Part shown: one piece after another, positions 1-12,963 of the stretch | Position numbering within the stretch: position 1 is the stretch's first letter | How the letters are laid out: each line of letters starts with the position of its first letter | Assembly (NCBI GenBank): GCA_018873245.2 | Contig: JAEMBT020000003.1 | Location: 1,665,843-1,729,842 of the forward strand | Length of the DNA: 64,000 nucleotides | From: Archegozetes longisetosus | Lineage: Eukaryota > Arthropoda > Arachnida > Sarcoptiformes > Trhypochthoniidae | Direction: 5' to 3' | Made by a program: the position numbers and the translations under genes | Notes under the pieces: model-generated | What the model saw: the letters and a program-made list of their open reading frames with translations, nothing else | Database searches by the model: none | Told to the model about the DNA's origin: nothing

Positions 1-696
1 AATACCGAAAATAATAGAAATCGTGCAAAACTTTTTGACATCGAGAACAGCCCGCGAACATTAGTCATAATCCTAACATCAATTCTTTTGGCGTTTTCAT
101 GTGGATCAGAGGGAATTTTACTACAATTTGGTGCCACTTATTATCAATACATTCCCCTTAAACTGACTGCCAGTAAATCTGCAGAATTAGTTTCAGCGAT
201 GGCTTTAACTTACACTATCGGAAGAGGAATCAGTGTTTTAATAGCTATGAAAGTGAAACCTCAGCATATGATTGTCTATCAGTACTCAATCCTTTTCATG
301 GCGATGAGTATTCTGTTATTTGGACAAAACTCTTTAACTCTTATATGGATAGGAAGCTTAACATTGAGTTATGGTTATTCATCACTATTTCCATCGATAA
401 TCGCTTTTACCTCTCAATACTTAGATATGACTGATAGAATTGGCGCTGTTTTGATATTTTTTTCGTCATTTATAAACATTATCTCACCATTCATTTTGGG
501 CGCTTTTATAGATAGTCATCCAATTATATACATCTTATCTATGGTCACAACTATCTTAATGAGTATTTCGTTATTTGTGGCCATACTACTAGTCATTAGA
601 AGTACGGAGAAAAATGTCGCTAATTTTATCAGTAATGATATAAATGACAACGAGGTTAAACTGAAAGTTTCCTTAAATACTGAACTGATCATTTAG
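1..696 (+). CDS. MFSD4-like major facilitator transporter, copy A, last exon (5' part outside window)
   Basis: The frame is open from base 1 to a TAG at 694-696, so the window begins inside the last exon. The encoded part is the C-terminal half of an MFS transporter, with about six hydrophobic helices followed by a short polar tail. It aligns residue for residue with the last exons of the two downstream copies, sharing LQFGATYYQYIPLKL, SAELVSAMALTYTIGRG and TLIWIGSLTLSYG. The closest family I recognise is MFSD4 / sodium-dependent glucose transporter 1-like, which moves small solutes across the plasma membrane; the substrate here cannot be read from sequence. Copies A and C are closer to each other than either is to B in this exon (SASKSAEL-type versus SANKSAEI-type stretches). 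The first three exons expected from copies B and C lie upstream of the window. Confidence 0.85.
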   Translation, partial: NTENNRNRAKLFDIENSPRTLVIILTSILLAFSCGSEGILLQFGATYYQYIPLKLTASKSAELVSAMALTYTIGRGISVLIAMKVKPQHMIVYQYSILFMAMSILLFGQNSLTLIWIGSLTLSYGYSSLFPSIIAFTSQYLDMTDRIGAVLIFFSSFINIISPFILGAFIDSHPIIYILSMVTTILMSISLFVAILLVIRSTEKNVANFISNDINDNEVKLKVSLNTELII

Positions 697-2360
697 AATT
701 GTTTTAACTTTTCATTCAAAATGTTTATATAGTTAATAACATCAATTTTTATTGTTTAATATATTTTTAGAATCTCATGATAAAATGACAAGAGACAACT
801 TTTATATTTGTTAATAAACTGTTTGCTACTTAGCGTGCTAACTCAAGTTTTCAATTTCGTAGTTTTGTTTAAAATTACACAAAGCTTCTCAAGCACTTTA
901 AATATCATACGATACTTACAATGGAAACTAGTATTTACTTGAGTGCATGAGCACTAAATTTTAAAATCACTATCATTAATAGTAAGATTTACAAAATCAA
1001 GGTTACAACTTTTTATTCATGTGATAGAATAGTGTCATTTGTGATTGCTGCTTGTCTGTCAGCTCATTTTCGTTGCCTATTTCGTTTCAAATGCACAATC
1101 AAAACTTATGCACTCTTTTCTCTCGTGGCAAGCTTTACAATCTTAGTTAGTTTGTTCTGTTTATTCAGATTTATCCATGATCAGAGTATGGACTTTATCG
1201 GAAATACAACTTTGTCTATTTTTCTAAACGTTCAGAAACTTCGAGATGAGTACCAATTATGAAATTACTAGAAAGATGAGCTAAAGTTTACCTTTCGAAA
1301 AACCATAATTTCTTCATTTTTTCCAGAATCTCAGAATTCTCCGAAATTTTTGATTCTTCTGGATTCAATCAGAATATATTCAAAGACAATGAAATTCTGC
1401 ATTAGAAATGCAATCTTTTCAAATGACCATAACTTTATGATAATAATGTGAATCTCAAAAGATCTTTCGAAATAATCAATTTAAAAAAGCTTGAGACTAC
1501 GAATGTGCTCATAAAAACTTGTAATTTTTGCCATTTGTTTTGTCCGTTCTACTCATATGTAAAATTTTCAGAGAAAATTAGAGGTGCATTAATAAAATAT
1601 TTGATACAGTAGTACCTGTTAAACTTTGACGTGCACTTTAGTTATTTTAAAAAATAATATAAAAGTTTCCTATAAATACGTGGTTTAACTGTTATTCATG
1701 TTTAAAAACGACTTAACTAAATATTCAAATAAGACAGGTTTTGCTGTAAATTCTGGACTGACAAAGATGGTTTGTTAAGCGAGAAATCGGGGTTCGAACT
1801 TACGTTTGAATTTTTGCTGTTTTTTTTCAATTTTCGACCCAATTTTTAAGGCTTCATGTCCGAAAAAGTTCATACTCTGATCATGATACCTGAATTTGCA
1901 ATCGATCAATGCTGCTTTCGTATCAACTTAATTACATAACTAAACATTCAATATGACAGCTGATTAAAACTAATAATGTTGTAAATGGAATATTTTTGAA
2001 TACCAGATTCTGTTTGTTCTCAAAGTCATCCTAAGTATTGAATTACAGATCATGTCCCTAATATGATACTAGTTCACGGTTATTACAAATATTACTAGCT
2101 TTAATGAAAATTCATGTTCACTCATTCTATTAACTAATCACTGAAACTTTAATTAAACTAAAATTGGCAAAAATACCGAATTTTCAAAAGATTCCAGTTG
2201 AAGTTGAAGAAGATTTTGAATTTTTCTTGTTCTTCTGAAAAAGCGAAAACTTAAAATAGTGAAAGTTTGGAATAAGTTAAGGCTTAATAATCGTACAAAA
2301 ATAGAACAATCAAGAAATTGCCAAATATTTAACTAGTCAATTCGAGAAACTAAGATCGCT
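697..2360. other. Intergenic, MFS copy A to copy B
   Basis: AT-rich DNA with no exon I can support. It holds the 3' flank of copy A and the 5' flank of copy B. The only structure noticed is a separated inverted repeat (see 1176-1892). Confidence 0.6.
1176..1892. repeat. Separated inverted repeat (possible decayed TIR element)
   Basis: A segment at about 1176-1205 (around ATGATCAGAGTATG) is present in inverted orientation at about 1857-1892, with additional scattered identity in ACTTT and TCGG. The arms are about 30 bases and 650 bases apart. This could be the ends of an old non-autonomous transposon; no target duplication was identified. Confidence 0.4.
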
Positions 2361-4189
2361 ATGTTCATCAAAAAGTTGCGCGATTGGGATATATATGTTT
2401 ATACATTGATTATGTGCTTAAATCATGCAGCATTTGTAATTCAAATTTTTTGCTTATTTTCTCCTATTTCGTAACCGCATTATGCGTAGTCGTAGATATA
2501 GAAAATAAGAGTCCGAAGGCTCTCAAGTTTTAGGAAATACTCTAATATTACAAGGAATTATAGCCAATAACTAATTTTTTTATCCACCGAAAGAGATATA
2601 TTTATATTTGTAATATTAGATCGAGAATAGATTTCACTTGTAGTCTATGCTTAAAATGTTAATACTTATTTTATAACTAAATTTCAATATGATATATGCG
2701 TAGGGTATAAGCTTTTCTTCTTATGGACCAGCATTTGTTGATTTGAAATATCTTTTGAAAACTTCTATGGATTGGATTTCATTAGTACCATCATTGATGA
2801 CTTTTGGATTAATAATCAGCTCACTCTGTGAGTTATATGATTTATACAAAATATTTGAAATTTTTATAGATATCGTGAAACTCTTTATATAAGTCACTAA
2901 TCAAGAAATGCTTGCTATTTTAGTTGGGTTACTCTTCAAATACCTAAACAGACAAATCGTTCTAATAATTCTGATTTTATTAACAAGTGTTTGCACTGCT
3001 TTAGTGCCATATTCTACTAAATTAATTGGTCTGTTTATTTGTGTTTGGATATATGGTTTGGGATTTGGCGCCTGGAATATTGCTCTTAATGTTTGGTTGA
3101 TTGAGATGTGGCAACAAAATAGTGCGCCATTTCTGCAACTCTCACAGTTTATGTTCGGAATTGGAACCATATTTGGTCCACTTATCGATAGGCCATATCT
3201 AACTGGCGAGCAAGAATCCAACTTGAACGAGACCAATATCTCAAACTTTACTGTACCACTGACAATTACCGACCCTATTATGCATGAAGATATTGATAGA
3301 CGATCTAAGCTTAAGATACCATTTCTTGTCATAGGACTAATACAAACAATTGGTATTCATTTGAAATTTCATTTTTAAAATCATCAATAATTACGAAAAT
3401 CATTTGGCACAATATTCTTAAATTTAAGGTCCAATTCTTATGACTGTGATGTTTTTCCTCAAAAAGTACAAGACCTCATTTCAAGATTCTATCGCCAACT
3501 CTGGAAATTCTCAGAAGAAATTGTTCGAAAGCAAAGAAAGCCCTCGGAATTTGTTAATAGCTTTAGTTTCACTATTTTTGGCGTTTTTCTGTGCATCAGA
3601 AGCGGTATATCTACAATTTGGTGCTACTTACTATCAATTCATCCCACTCAAACTAACAGCTAATAAATCTGCGGAAATAATTTCAGCGATGGCTTTATGT
3701 TATAGTATCGGTCGTGGAATCAGTACTTTGGTAGCCATCAAAATAAAGCCTGAACACATGATTGCATATCATTTACTCATTATGGTCATAGCTATAATTA
3801 TTCTATTGTTAGGACAAAGTTCATTGGACCTAGTATGGATCGGCAGTTTAATGATTAGTTTCGGCTTCTCTTCTATATTTCCCTCAATGATTGCATTTAT
3901 TGGTCAATATCTTGCAATAACTAATAGAGTTGGAACTATATTAATAATGTTTTCGCAACTTCTCAATCTATTTATACCATTTATTTTGGGCACTTTTATT
4001 GAGAATTACCCGATTGTATTCATTTTAGCCATTGCTATAAATCTCATGTTAAGTATTTTGTTTTTAACTATAATTCTCCGTGTCATTAGAAGTTCAAGCA
4101 AAAATTATTTAATTTCTATGAATAATAATAATGATAACAACAACAATAATAATGATGAGATTAGTTTGGAAAAAGTGATTAAATACTAA
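2361..4189 (+). CDS. MFSD4-like major facilitator transporter, copy B (4 exons)
   Basis: Exons deduced as 2361-2435, 2704-2827, 2924-3352 and 3429-4189, giving 1389 coding bases (462 aa). Junctions are GT-AG with phases 0, 1 and 1, identical to copy C, and exon 2 has the same 124-base length. The N-terminal helix is split by the first intron; the loop after helix 2 carries the MFS motif-A region as FGLLFKYLNRQ, a variant of the GxLxDRxxRR signature. A polar loop rich in Asn and Thr precedes the cytoplasmic middle region, and the C-terminal half has about six helices. The tail contains a low-complexity Asn-rich run from AAT/AAC repeats at about 4117-4155. Predicted role is facilitated transport of a small solute such as a sugar; substrate not determinable. 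The ATG choice in exon 1 is the least certain part. Confidence 0.82.
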
Positions 4190-4660
4190 ATTATGTGCAA
4201 GGTTTCGCCTGTCTATATAAAGCTTTAATTTTTTTGCCCCCTCACTCAAAATTTTCTGCCTTCGCTACTGTAACACAATCTACTGCTTATAATTTGAAAT
4301 TCAGATAAAATGTTCATAAAATTGAACAATTTTATTCATTCAAACGAATGCTGATCAGATTAAAAACTAATACTTTTATTTCATTCAATCTATGAATTGA
4401 TCGAATTCTTTGCCTGTAAGCACAATTGATATCTATATCAGAAATTGAATAATAGAAATTTCTTAGATCTATAGATTTAAGTGAAGAACACTTAGTAGAC
4501 AATCTAACCTAACCTAACCTAATCTGTTTTTGAGTTATGTGACCACTTAAGTAGCAGTTGTCAACAACTAATTATTAGAGATAACACACAAATGCTTTTG
4601 AAATCAAGGCTAATAGTCTAATAGAAAATTTGATTGTTCAACGTATTGCATAATTTCTAG
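4190..4660. other. Intergenic, MFS copy B to copy C
   Basis: Non-coding 3' flank of copy B and distal promoter of copy C. It contains a short telomere-like CCTAA run at 4505-4521. Confidence 0.6.
4505..4521. repeat. Interstitial telomere-like (CCTAA)3 run
   Basis: Three consecutive CCTAA units, the complement of the arthropod TTAGG telomere repeat. It is short enough to arise by chance or from an old break repair. Confidence 0.6.
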
Positions 4661-4700
4661 TATAAAACCATTCGGCTGCTTCGGTTTGTCTGTTGTATTT
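4661..4700 (+). promoter_or_regulatory. Candidate TATA promoter of MFS copy C
   Basis: TATAAAA at 4661-4667 lies about 200 bases upstream of the copy C start codon at 4864, so initiation near 4690 would give a 5' leader of about 170 bases. Inferred from sequence and position only. Confidence 0.45.
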
Positions 4701-4863
4701 TCTATTAGTTTTTGCGAGTCTGAGTGAGAAGCCAAAACTAGTTTTTATTGAAAATTCATTTGTCGATTAGTGTTAGGCTAAAGATATTTTAACTGCGAAT
4801 ACAGTTAGAATAGTATATTCAATTGTTTTTATAGTAGAAAAATCAAATAAAAAGTTCGACAAT

Positions 4864-6894
4864 ATGTCAAATGGAGAAACAGAGAAGCAGCTAAATAATA
4901 AAATGTCTTCCAACTGGGATAAATATGTTTATACAGGAATTGTGTGCTTAAATCAAATAGCATTTGTAATTCAATTTTCAATTTGATTTTTTTCTTTTTT
5001 ATGTTCTTTATCGATAGATGCATAGAAATGACTCTTATTGTTGATCGTAATTCAAGTGATGGAAAGTCAGGTTCATAGAAAAATTGCGAAAGCTTTCACA
5101 TAATATGAGTGCGTTCAACAATATAAGCATCTCTTTGACTCATCTTCGATACTACCTATTATCGTCCCCGAATCAAACTAAAAATTAAAAGTTATAGCAA
5201 AGAATATTAAGAAGTTCAAGAATTAAACCCCTTTAAGAGATTACTCTTAAAAAACGTAACTCTTTAGACCAAACACTGGACATGAAAACCGTTTTTTGAA
5301 TAATAAGCAATTCTCATTGTATAATCTGACATATAATTTCATATTCACTAAGGGTCTAACCATTAATTGTTTTGGGCCAGCATTCGTTGACTTAAAATAT
5401 ATATTTCATACTTCTATGGATTGGATTTCATTAATTCCCTCATTAATGACTTTTGGGTACATAGTCGGCTCGCTATGTAAGCTATAATCAAATTTTAAGT
5501 TTTCTTCTAAACTGTAAATCAATTGATTCAAAGCTTAAATTTTTCAGTCGGATTCTTCTACAAATATTTAAATCGCCAAATCACGCTGATTGTTCTCACA
5601 GTATTGATGAGCATCTCAACAGCTTTAGTGCCATATATCCAAAATATATGGGTTATGTATCTATCTATTTGGATCTATGGGTTAGGTGCAGCCGCTTGGA
5701 CTAATGCTAGCAATGTTTGGTTGATTGAAATATGGCCACAAAATAGTGCTCCTCTTCTTCAAGTTTCAAATTTCATGTATGGAATCGGAAGTATTTTAGG
5801 TCCGTTTATTGATAAACCATATCTAACTGGCGAACAAGATACAAAACTTAATCAAACAATTATTTCAAATTCAAGCGAAGTTATTGTGCATTCACTTAGT
5901 ACTTATGGTGATATTGACAGACAATCAAAACTGAAGACACCATTTTTTATCAATGGAATGACACAGATGATTGGTAAAGTAGAACTTAGCTTTTTTAAAT
6001 ATGTCGCATCCTATTCAATGAGAACCATGATTATTGAGAACCAAACAAAAAATACTATATCTGATGTTCAAGTATCAAACATTATGTAAAATTTATATAA
6101 CACTCGACTATCAGATACAGTATTTGTTTGATAATCAATTGCTCTATTTCCTAGTGATTGCATTACTAACTTAAAAATATTGTTGGGTTTAAGGTCCAAT
6201 TCTAATGGCTGTCATGTTTGTCATCAAGAGATATGAACCTAGTTCTGAAACTTCGAAAGAAAATCCTAACAAATCAATTACAAAACTATTTGAAAGTAAA
6301 GAGAAGCCGCTAAAATTGATGGTAACTTTATCATCAATTTTTCTATCATTTTATTGTGTGTCAGAGAACAATTATTTACAATTTAGCGCCACTTATTTTC
6401 AATACATTCCTCTCAAACTAACTGCTAGTAAGTCTGCAGAATTATTCTCAGCGATGGCTTTGTCTTATACTATTGGTCGAGGAATCGGCGTTTTCATATC
6501 TATGAAAGCAAAACCTCAATACATAATTATTTACCACTATCTAGTCCTGTTCATAGCCATAACTATTATCTCATTCGGGCAAAACTCGCTGACTCTTATA
6601 TGGATCGGAAGCTTAACATTGAGTTATGGCTTCTCGTCAATGTATGCAGCCATTTATGCCTTTATTGGGCAGTATTTTGAGATAACTAATAAAATTGGAA
6701 CAATACTAACATTCTTTTCTGGATTGATTAACATAGTGGCACCTTTTATTCTGGGACGTTTCATTGAAAAATATTCATTTGTATTCATTATGTCAATTTC
6801 TATCAATCTTTCTTTTAGTATTTTTGTATTTGTCTTCATTCTATATACCGTCAAAAAGTTTTCTAATAATAGCGAACTTTGTTATAAGATTTAA
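4864..6894 (+). CDS. MFSD4-like major facilitator transporter, copy C (4 exons)
   Basis: Exons 4864-4965, 5353-5476, 5548-5973 and 6194-6894; 1353 coding bases, 450 aa, junction phases 0, 1 and 1. The start is an ATG preceded by an A-rich context; a second in-frame ATG lies 13 codons downstream. Exon 1 gives a short hydrophilic head and the beginning of helix 1 (YVYTGIVCLNQIAF), continued in exon 2 (GLTINCFGPAFVDLKY). The motif-A loop reads GSLFGFFYKYLNRQ across the exon 2/3 junction. Length and about 12 hydrophobic segments fit an MFS carrier of the MFSD4 / sodium-dependent glucose transporter 1-like group. An AATAAA follows the stop at about 6898. Third member of the local tandem array; no inactivating change seen. 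Confidence 0.85.
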
Positions 6895-7941
6895 ATTAAT
6901 AAAACTGTCAATTTAACAATTTTTGTTTAAACTTAATCGCTTGAAAAGTGTTTCATTTCTTCAAACATTTGATGGTTTTCAATTTTAAGAGTTCAAAACT
7001 TTTTTAATCTTTTCCAAAATCATTTTTTGACTATTAAGTAAACTTATCTGTGACTTAAGCATCGTTAAATTAGAGCTTGAGAAGCTTTAACAAAAACTCT
7101 ATCCCTCAGTTTCCATTAAACTGTGCTAAAGATTGTTATATCAAATCAATTTGTAATATTTTATATATTTAGCGAGAAGTTGGCTTTTAGTCTACAATTA
7201 ATTTCATATTATTATTTAATACAAACTTATGAAACTTGAACATAATTGTAAGTAAATATGAAACGATTTTTAATTCAATCTACCGTTAGACTTGTAAATC
7301 AAAAGTCAAGAGAATCTTCAATACTTATGGACTTGTCAAAAACTAAACAAAGCTTGTTGGTTTTTTAAATAATTTATTTGAGAACAGAATTTTTTTAATT
7401 ATAATTATTATAAAAAATATCTTTACGCTTACATTCTCGAAATCTAAGCTACAAATTAACAGAAATTCATTATTAGTTCCAAAAGAGACAGTTCTTTAAT
7501 TTTTTTGACAATTTTTTCAAAGACCTAAATGTGAAATATTTTTTTACTAAATTCATTGAAATCCGAATTTTTTTGTACTTTTTAAATAGTTTATAATAAT
7601 TAAACTGCAATAGTATTGATAACTAATAGTTATTTACAAAATGTGCTACGAATGAGACCAAATATAACAATGAGACTAAGGGAGAAAACATTTTACAACA
7701 GTTTAGGCGAAAAGTTTTCCAAACCTTCCGAACATATAATATTTAATGGATTAGGGGATGAGAAAAGACGATAATATTTAAATATGTGACAATGAGTTTA
7801 TATATAATGCATAAGTATTTATGAGTTATTATATAATGAAAAAAATACAATTGACTTATTTTAAAATGAACTTTTCTGATAGAAACAATGAGAGAAGAAA
7901 GCAACTCAACATTAATACTAAGTTTAAATTCAATCTTAGTC
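6895..7941. other. Convergent intergenic region
   Basis: Holds the 3' ends of MFS copy C (plus) and of the BET gene (minus). No further coding sequence is supported; AT-rich with homopolymer tracts. Confidence 0.6.
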
Positions 7942-10900
7942 TTAATCTTCATCGTTATCACTGCTCTCGCTATCAGATGAAGATTCGGATGAATCGCTCG
8001 AGTCTTCACTAAGTCTCGAAGAAGACGGAAATAATGACGAATCGCTTAATGAGGTGTTTGCGCCATTCATATCACAGTTCGTGCCCTTTTTGCTCGATTC
8101 AGATCCGTTTACAGACGCTATAATAAAAATGATTCAAATTTAAGTTACATTTGACAAATTTAATTGTTTTTGAGTCTAACTTACATTTACTCTTCTTTGG
8201 TACGCTGTTTAGCATACACGAAGACACAAACTTTCTTAATGCGATTAGCGTTTCAGGTTTTAAAATCTCAAAATCGATTTCTATGTTTTCGTCGTTATCG
8301 CATCTGATCGATGGCTCTGTTGTCTGAAGTATTCGTAAGACATTCTTCAAATCCTTGGCTGCAATTATAGACAAATAGAATATAATCTCAATTTAAATAA
8401 TCGTAGATTATTAAATGAAAAGTCAAGATTCCTCAAACAAAAAACACGTCTAGTTTAGATAATTCGCTGTAAGACTAACTGAAAAATCAATTTACCAATC
8501 TTTTTTTATGAAAAAGTACAAAAAATTATTTTAAATTCAATCAAAAACTGAATCAAGTTAGTTTTGCCCAATTTCGAAATAATGGTTGATATTAAAAGAC
8601 AAAATAAGATTGAATAATAGTAATATTATTGCATACCATCTAAGTTTTCGAGATCTGTTTTCAATTGTTTCAAGTCTTCCATATCGTTGTATTGGAAGGC
8701 TATCGGAGAGGGAACTAACGAAAAGTTAGATGTTTCCTCATCTTCATCTTCCTCTTCATCAACAAAGACGTCATTAGAATACTTGCTCTTCTTCTTAATA
8801 GGCGACTCTTTTCGAGCTCTGTTGGTTTTGGGTTTTTGTTGCGAACCTTTAGGCGCACTACCAGTCGATGATCTCTTTCTTTTATTTGATGATTGAGTCG
8901 AAAATTTCTGTTTCTTAACACCATTTTTAGTCTTCGGTTGTTTCGGTTTAACTCCAGTCAGAGCTGACATCGCGTTAGTTAATAGTTTGACCTGATTCTC
9001 AAGTATTACCATTTGCTGTTGATTCTCATCCCCATTAGCTGTCAAACCATTATCTGATTCTTTAATCTTATGGTTATTCTGTTGACCAGAACTACTCGTA
9101 TTGTGATTATGATTTACTGACAACCTTTCGTTGAGCAGTTCTTCAGGTATTTTTGCATAACGATATTCGAAAAAATCCTTTAAAATTAAATTAATATTAT
9201 AAGTTAATTTTGTCAATGTATTCCATTATGACTTACTCTAAGTTTTCGGCACTGATCTATAACTGGAGTCTCAGGTTTGTTATATCGAAGACAATTAGTA
9301 AACATGAGACGCATGTCACTAACGAACGACTTAACGCTGTTATATTGGCCCGTTTCGATCTTAGTCTATAATTGTATAAATAATTTATCAATTAAATTGA
9401 GCAGTTAGTCTTTCAATAAAAAACCACATGCAATAAAGCAATTATTGACAAACTATCAAATAGTTTTTCAAATGATAATAAGTAGATAATTGTATGAATC
9501 ATTAAGTTCACGGTCTCTATTCATGTTATGCTAATTCATAAAAATTTAATATTTATATCTAAACAGATGTTTCTGAGTATACATATACATGTAAATAAAA
9601 CCTTATCATAGTGTTGTTAATAACGCTTGGAAATTATTCTTCAACAGATCACTAAATAATGAGTTTCTAGAGTTGATAGAGGCATAACAGATATGGAGCT
9701 AAAATCAAACATTAATCCTTATTAATCGAGAATTCAATAGTTAAAGATAACTAAAATGTAAACAAGACTAAACTTGTGTTAAAAACAAAGCTGAAAATGT
9801 GAAAATAATACATTTCGAGTTAAGCCAAACCGAAAACTAGTTCTATTATTATTCAGAACTCAACACTAAAATGATGATAATCAATTGATCTGCATTTGCG
9901 TTAAAAGCTAAAAATGACACAAAAATAGATTTAGTATTAAATCGAACCTTAATTGTGCTCAAATCGATCGGTTTCTTAATGATACTGAGGTAATCGGGAA
10001 ACTGTTGAATGGAAACAGGTTCATAGAAAGGCCAGGCATAGTCTCTATGCTTTTTCGTCATCATCTCTTTCACAAATTCGAGACAATACTTCATTGAGGT
10101 ATTTAGCGGTACTTTTTTTGGTAGAGGTTGTGGCGGAGAAGCGATTGGTGTCGGCAGGTCCTTGTTCGGTTTCTTCACTTGCAACCCGTGTTCGCTACGA
10201 GTTATCATCTTTTTCTGACCATTTCTTCGAGTTAGGTTTTCGTTAAACGATTCATCTACTATCAAATCGTGTAGTTCTTCAGTTGTCGACTCGGCTCTAC
10301 GTTTGATTACTTTTTTTTCAGCTGAACATTGAGAAAGAGACCGATAGTCAATTATTTACCGGCAATTTACATGTATTTAAACAGACTAATTGTTCATATG
10401 AGTGAAAATACATGGTTTCATAGTAAAGGCTTGTGAAAACCTATCCAGCAGTGTATAACTCAGAAAAAGTAGACTTGACTCGAGAAATAGTTCACAAAAA
10501 GCTATTCACTAACTATATATTGAAAAGGTTGATTTAATTTCTTAATTAACTGATAATTTAGTAATAAATGTCTTACTGTTAACAACAGTAGGCTTTGCAG
10601 GACAGGGAAGTTCTATTTCTTCTTTAGGCATATCTTTGAGTTTCTCATTGAGATATTCTTCTAGCTTTTTGCCAGCATTATAAACAAAATCACCGCTTGA
10701 ATTAAATTTGTAACAATTATCAAAAATCAATTTAAAGTCTTCTAAACACTCGTCTGCTGTCGAATACCATAAGAACGTGAGTCGCCTCTTAATAGTAGTC
10801 AAATCCATCGGATTAGAGATAATATTATAATAATGAGGAATTTTTAATTTAATGCAATCGACAGGCCTCAGAAAAGGCAAAGCAGTCTTATATCGAATTA

Positions 10901-11513
10901 AATATTTATTCATCATTTGCCTCAAAAACTGTAACTGATTTGTAAAACGCAATTTTTTATTCTCTGGCGGATCATATTCTGGTTCAACACAACCGTTAAT
11001 CACTTTTAAGCCATTCTTTAAGACAATCACTTCTTGTTCTTCGAAATTAACGTCATTTAAGAAACTATTGGGTTCTGCGCTTTCATAATCGCCACCTTCT
11101 TCTTTACAGGAGACACCGTTTTCCACAATTTGATCGCTAATTGGCTCACTACCATTCATAGGAATCATTTGATCGATCGACTCGTTAGTCATATGATCGC
11201 AAAAGTGCTTCTCTTCTTCACTTATAACTTCGTTAACATATTCTTTAACCAAGTCTTTAATTGATTGCTCACAATTTTCGATGCCATTAGAAACTAATTG
11301 GTCACTCGATCTCTCAATCATTTCGTTTGAACTATCGTTTGAATTGTCATCACTTTCGTTATTGATTTTCTGGTCAATACTAATAAGTCTATTATTGATA
11401 TTAGTGTCAATCAACTTATTATCGCTAGTGATTGGAAGTACAGCGCAAGCCGTCAATTCCAACATCTTTTGCGAGATATCCATTGATGACATCAGTTCGT
11501 CGTGCATTTTCAT
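7942..11513 (-). CDS. fs(1)h: BET family double-bromodomain protein (BRD2/3/4, fs(1)h type), 6 coding exons
   Basis: Minus-strand exons 11513-10577, 10321-9948, 9365-9237, 9177-8637, 8358-8185 and 8117-7942 join in phase to 2331 bases (776 aa). The first exon may extend to an acceptor at 11527, so an upstream 5' exon exists. Order: acidic Ser/Asn-rich N-terminus; bromodomain 1 at about residues 190-293 (LRFTNQLQFL, ISNPMDLTTIK, acetyl-lysine Asn in NCYKFN); basic KKVIKRR patch; bromodomain 2 at about 385-490 (AWPFYEPV, KKPIDLSTIK, NCLRYN); Lys-rich motif-B-like region; NET domain (DLKNVLRILQ, EIDFEILKPETLIALRKFV); and a Ser/Asp/Glu tail typical of the SEED region. BET proteins bind acetylated histones and activate transcription. 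The protein ends soon after the tail, like short BRD2/fs(1)h forms without the P-TEFb-binding extension. In bromodomain 1 the WPF shelf is LPF. Confidence 0.92.
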
Positions 11514-12051
11514 CAAGTGTTTAATACCTGACAATTAATTAAAAAATAATTATTTAGTCAATTGTAGAACTAATGGATAATTTCAACAACTATTTTGTGT
11601 TATTCGGATATTTGAACATCAAAAGTACATCTTAAAAGTTTTAGTGAAAAATTGTCGATTATGAGTAACTTTATAGTAGTCTGTGATTGTTCAATTTTTT
11701 AAACAATACTTCTATTAATTTAGGGTATTTTAAGTTACTACTTGATCAATAATTACTTATTCTTTTTACTATTAAAAGCTTGAAAAACAATTTTTGTAAG
11801 AAATAAAAGGTAAATAAATACGAATAATATCAATGTAAAAATATTTCATATGAAAATAAACTATTATTTTATTCGAGAAGTGACATTTTATTCAAAAATT
11901 TAAATAAAGATTGAAAATCATTTCGTAAAAAATAAAAACAAAAAGTTTAATAAAAGCGAGCGTTACTCAAAAATAAATTACAAATAGAAAAGGAAAACAA
12001 AAATAAACTTTTCGTAGAATTGAATCGAAAAGTAAAATAGATTGAAATAAA

Positions 12052-12185
12052 GCGCTTAGCGCTAAGGCCTCACGAAAATGTGAGCCAATGGGAGGCGAGC
12101 TAAAAGTCCGCGTGTTCTCAGTCTATGAGCAGAATATTAGCGGCTTTTGAGAGAAAGAAAGCGCTCAATAATGGCTGCGATCAAA
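12052..12185 (-). promoter_or_regulatory. GC-richer island, candidate BET promoter or 5' exon
   Basis: Markedly less AT-rich than its surroundings. It contains the palindrome AGCGCTTAGCGCT and, on the minus strand, a CCATTGGC CCAAT-box-like site. Its position about 550 bases upstream of the first coding exon fits a core promoter or untranslated exon of the BET gene. Inference only. Confidence 0.35.
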
Positions 12186-12963
12186 TACAGAAATAAATAC
12201 AAAAAAATGCCGCAAAAATATTATGCAAAATATACAAAAAACAAATTATTAAATCAAATAACATTTTAATCTTTAATATAAAATAAAAGTTTATTACAAT
12301 TTTTTTTCTCAAATCATTACTTAATTAACTAAACTTTTGAACAAATAAATGTTTTGGTTTCTCTGCGGAACTGCAATTCAAATCAATATAGAGCGAAAAG
12401 GAATTCACATTAGGGCCTGTGCTATGGATAGCAAACTGCTATATAATAGAAAGTCTATATCACTTAAGGGGCGTTACTATGACTACAACTTTACTTTTTC
12501 AATCAATTCTTATAAATGGGTCAACAATCAGCTTCAGTGGTATAGCAGTTAACTCATTCTTCAAACTCTATATAATAGTACACATATGCACAACGATCAA
12601 TTATCAGGTTAACTGCTACACTATTAAAGCCAACATTTACCACATTTGTAGACAAACTATGAATAGAGAACTAACTAAGCATTTAATAGTATTTATTATT
12701 TACCGGCAATAAAAACAAATCACTTTTATATAATGAACATATAGTGAGCCATACGAACAATACAATTAATCGTATATATTACTGCAGTTTAATTTACAAC
12801 ACAACAGTTATTAAGTTATAAACTTTTCTTATCTAAAAATTGGTTTGGAAAAGTTTTCTCGTATATACCAGTATTGGGTTTTCAAGTCTCAGTTAGTGTA
12901 AGATCACGACTGCACACAACCAACTCCTAAGCGAAATGTGACACAATGCGTACAGTGCTGACA

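Noticed and set aside
1032..1262. 76-codon plus-strand frame with a hydrophobic stretch
   Set aside because: No splice context, no paralogue and no family similarity; likely chance in AT-rich DNA.
1790..1805. GGGGTTCGAACT, a tRNA B-box-like word
   Set aside because: No A box, stems or anticodon arm could be placed around it.
4505..4521. Chromosome end or fusion point
   Set aside because: Only three telomere units in an otherwise ordinary intergenic region.
8687..8896. Frames opposite the BET gene
   Set aside because: Antisense shadows of the Lys/Ser/Asp-rich coding exon.
12349..12712. Two overlapping plus-strand frames
   Set aside because: No recognisable domain and no codon pattern; region is probably 5' intron of the BET gene.
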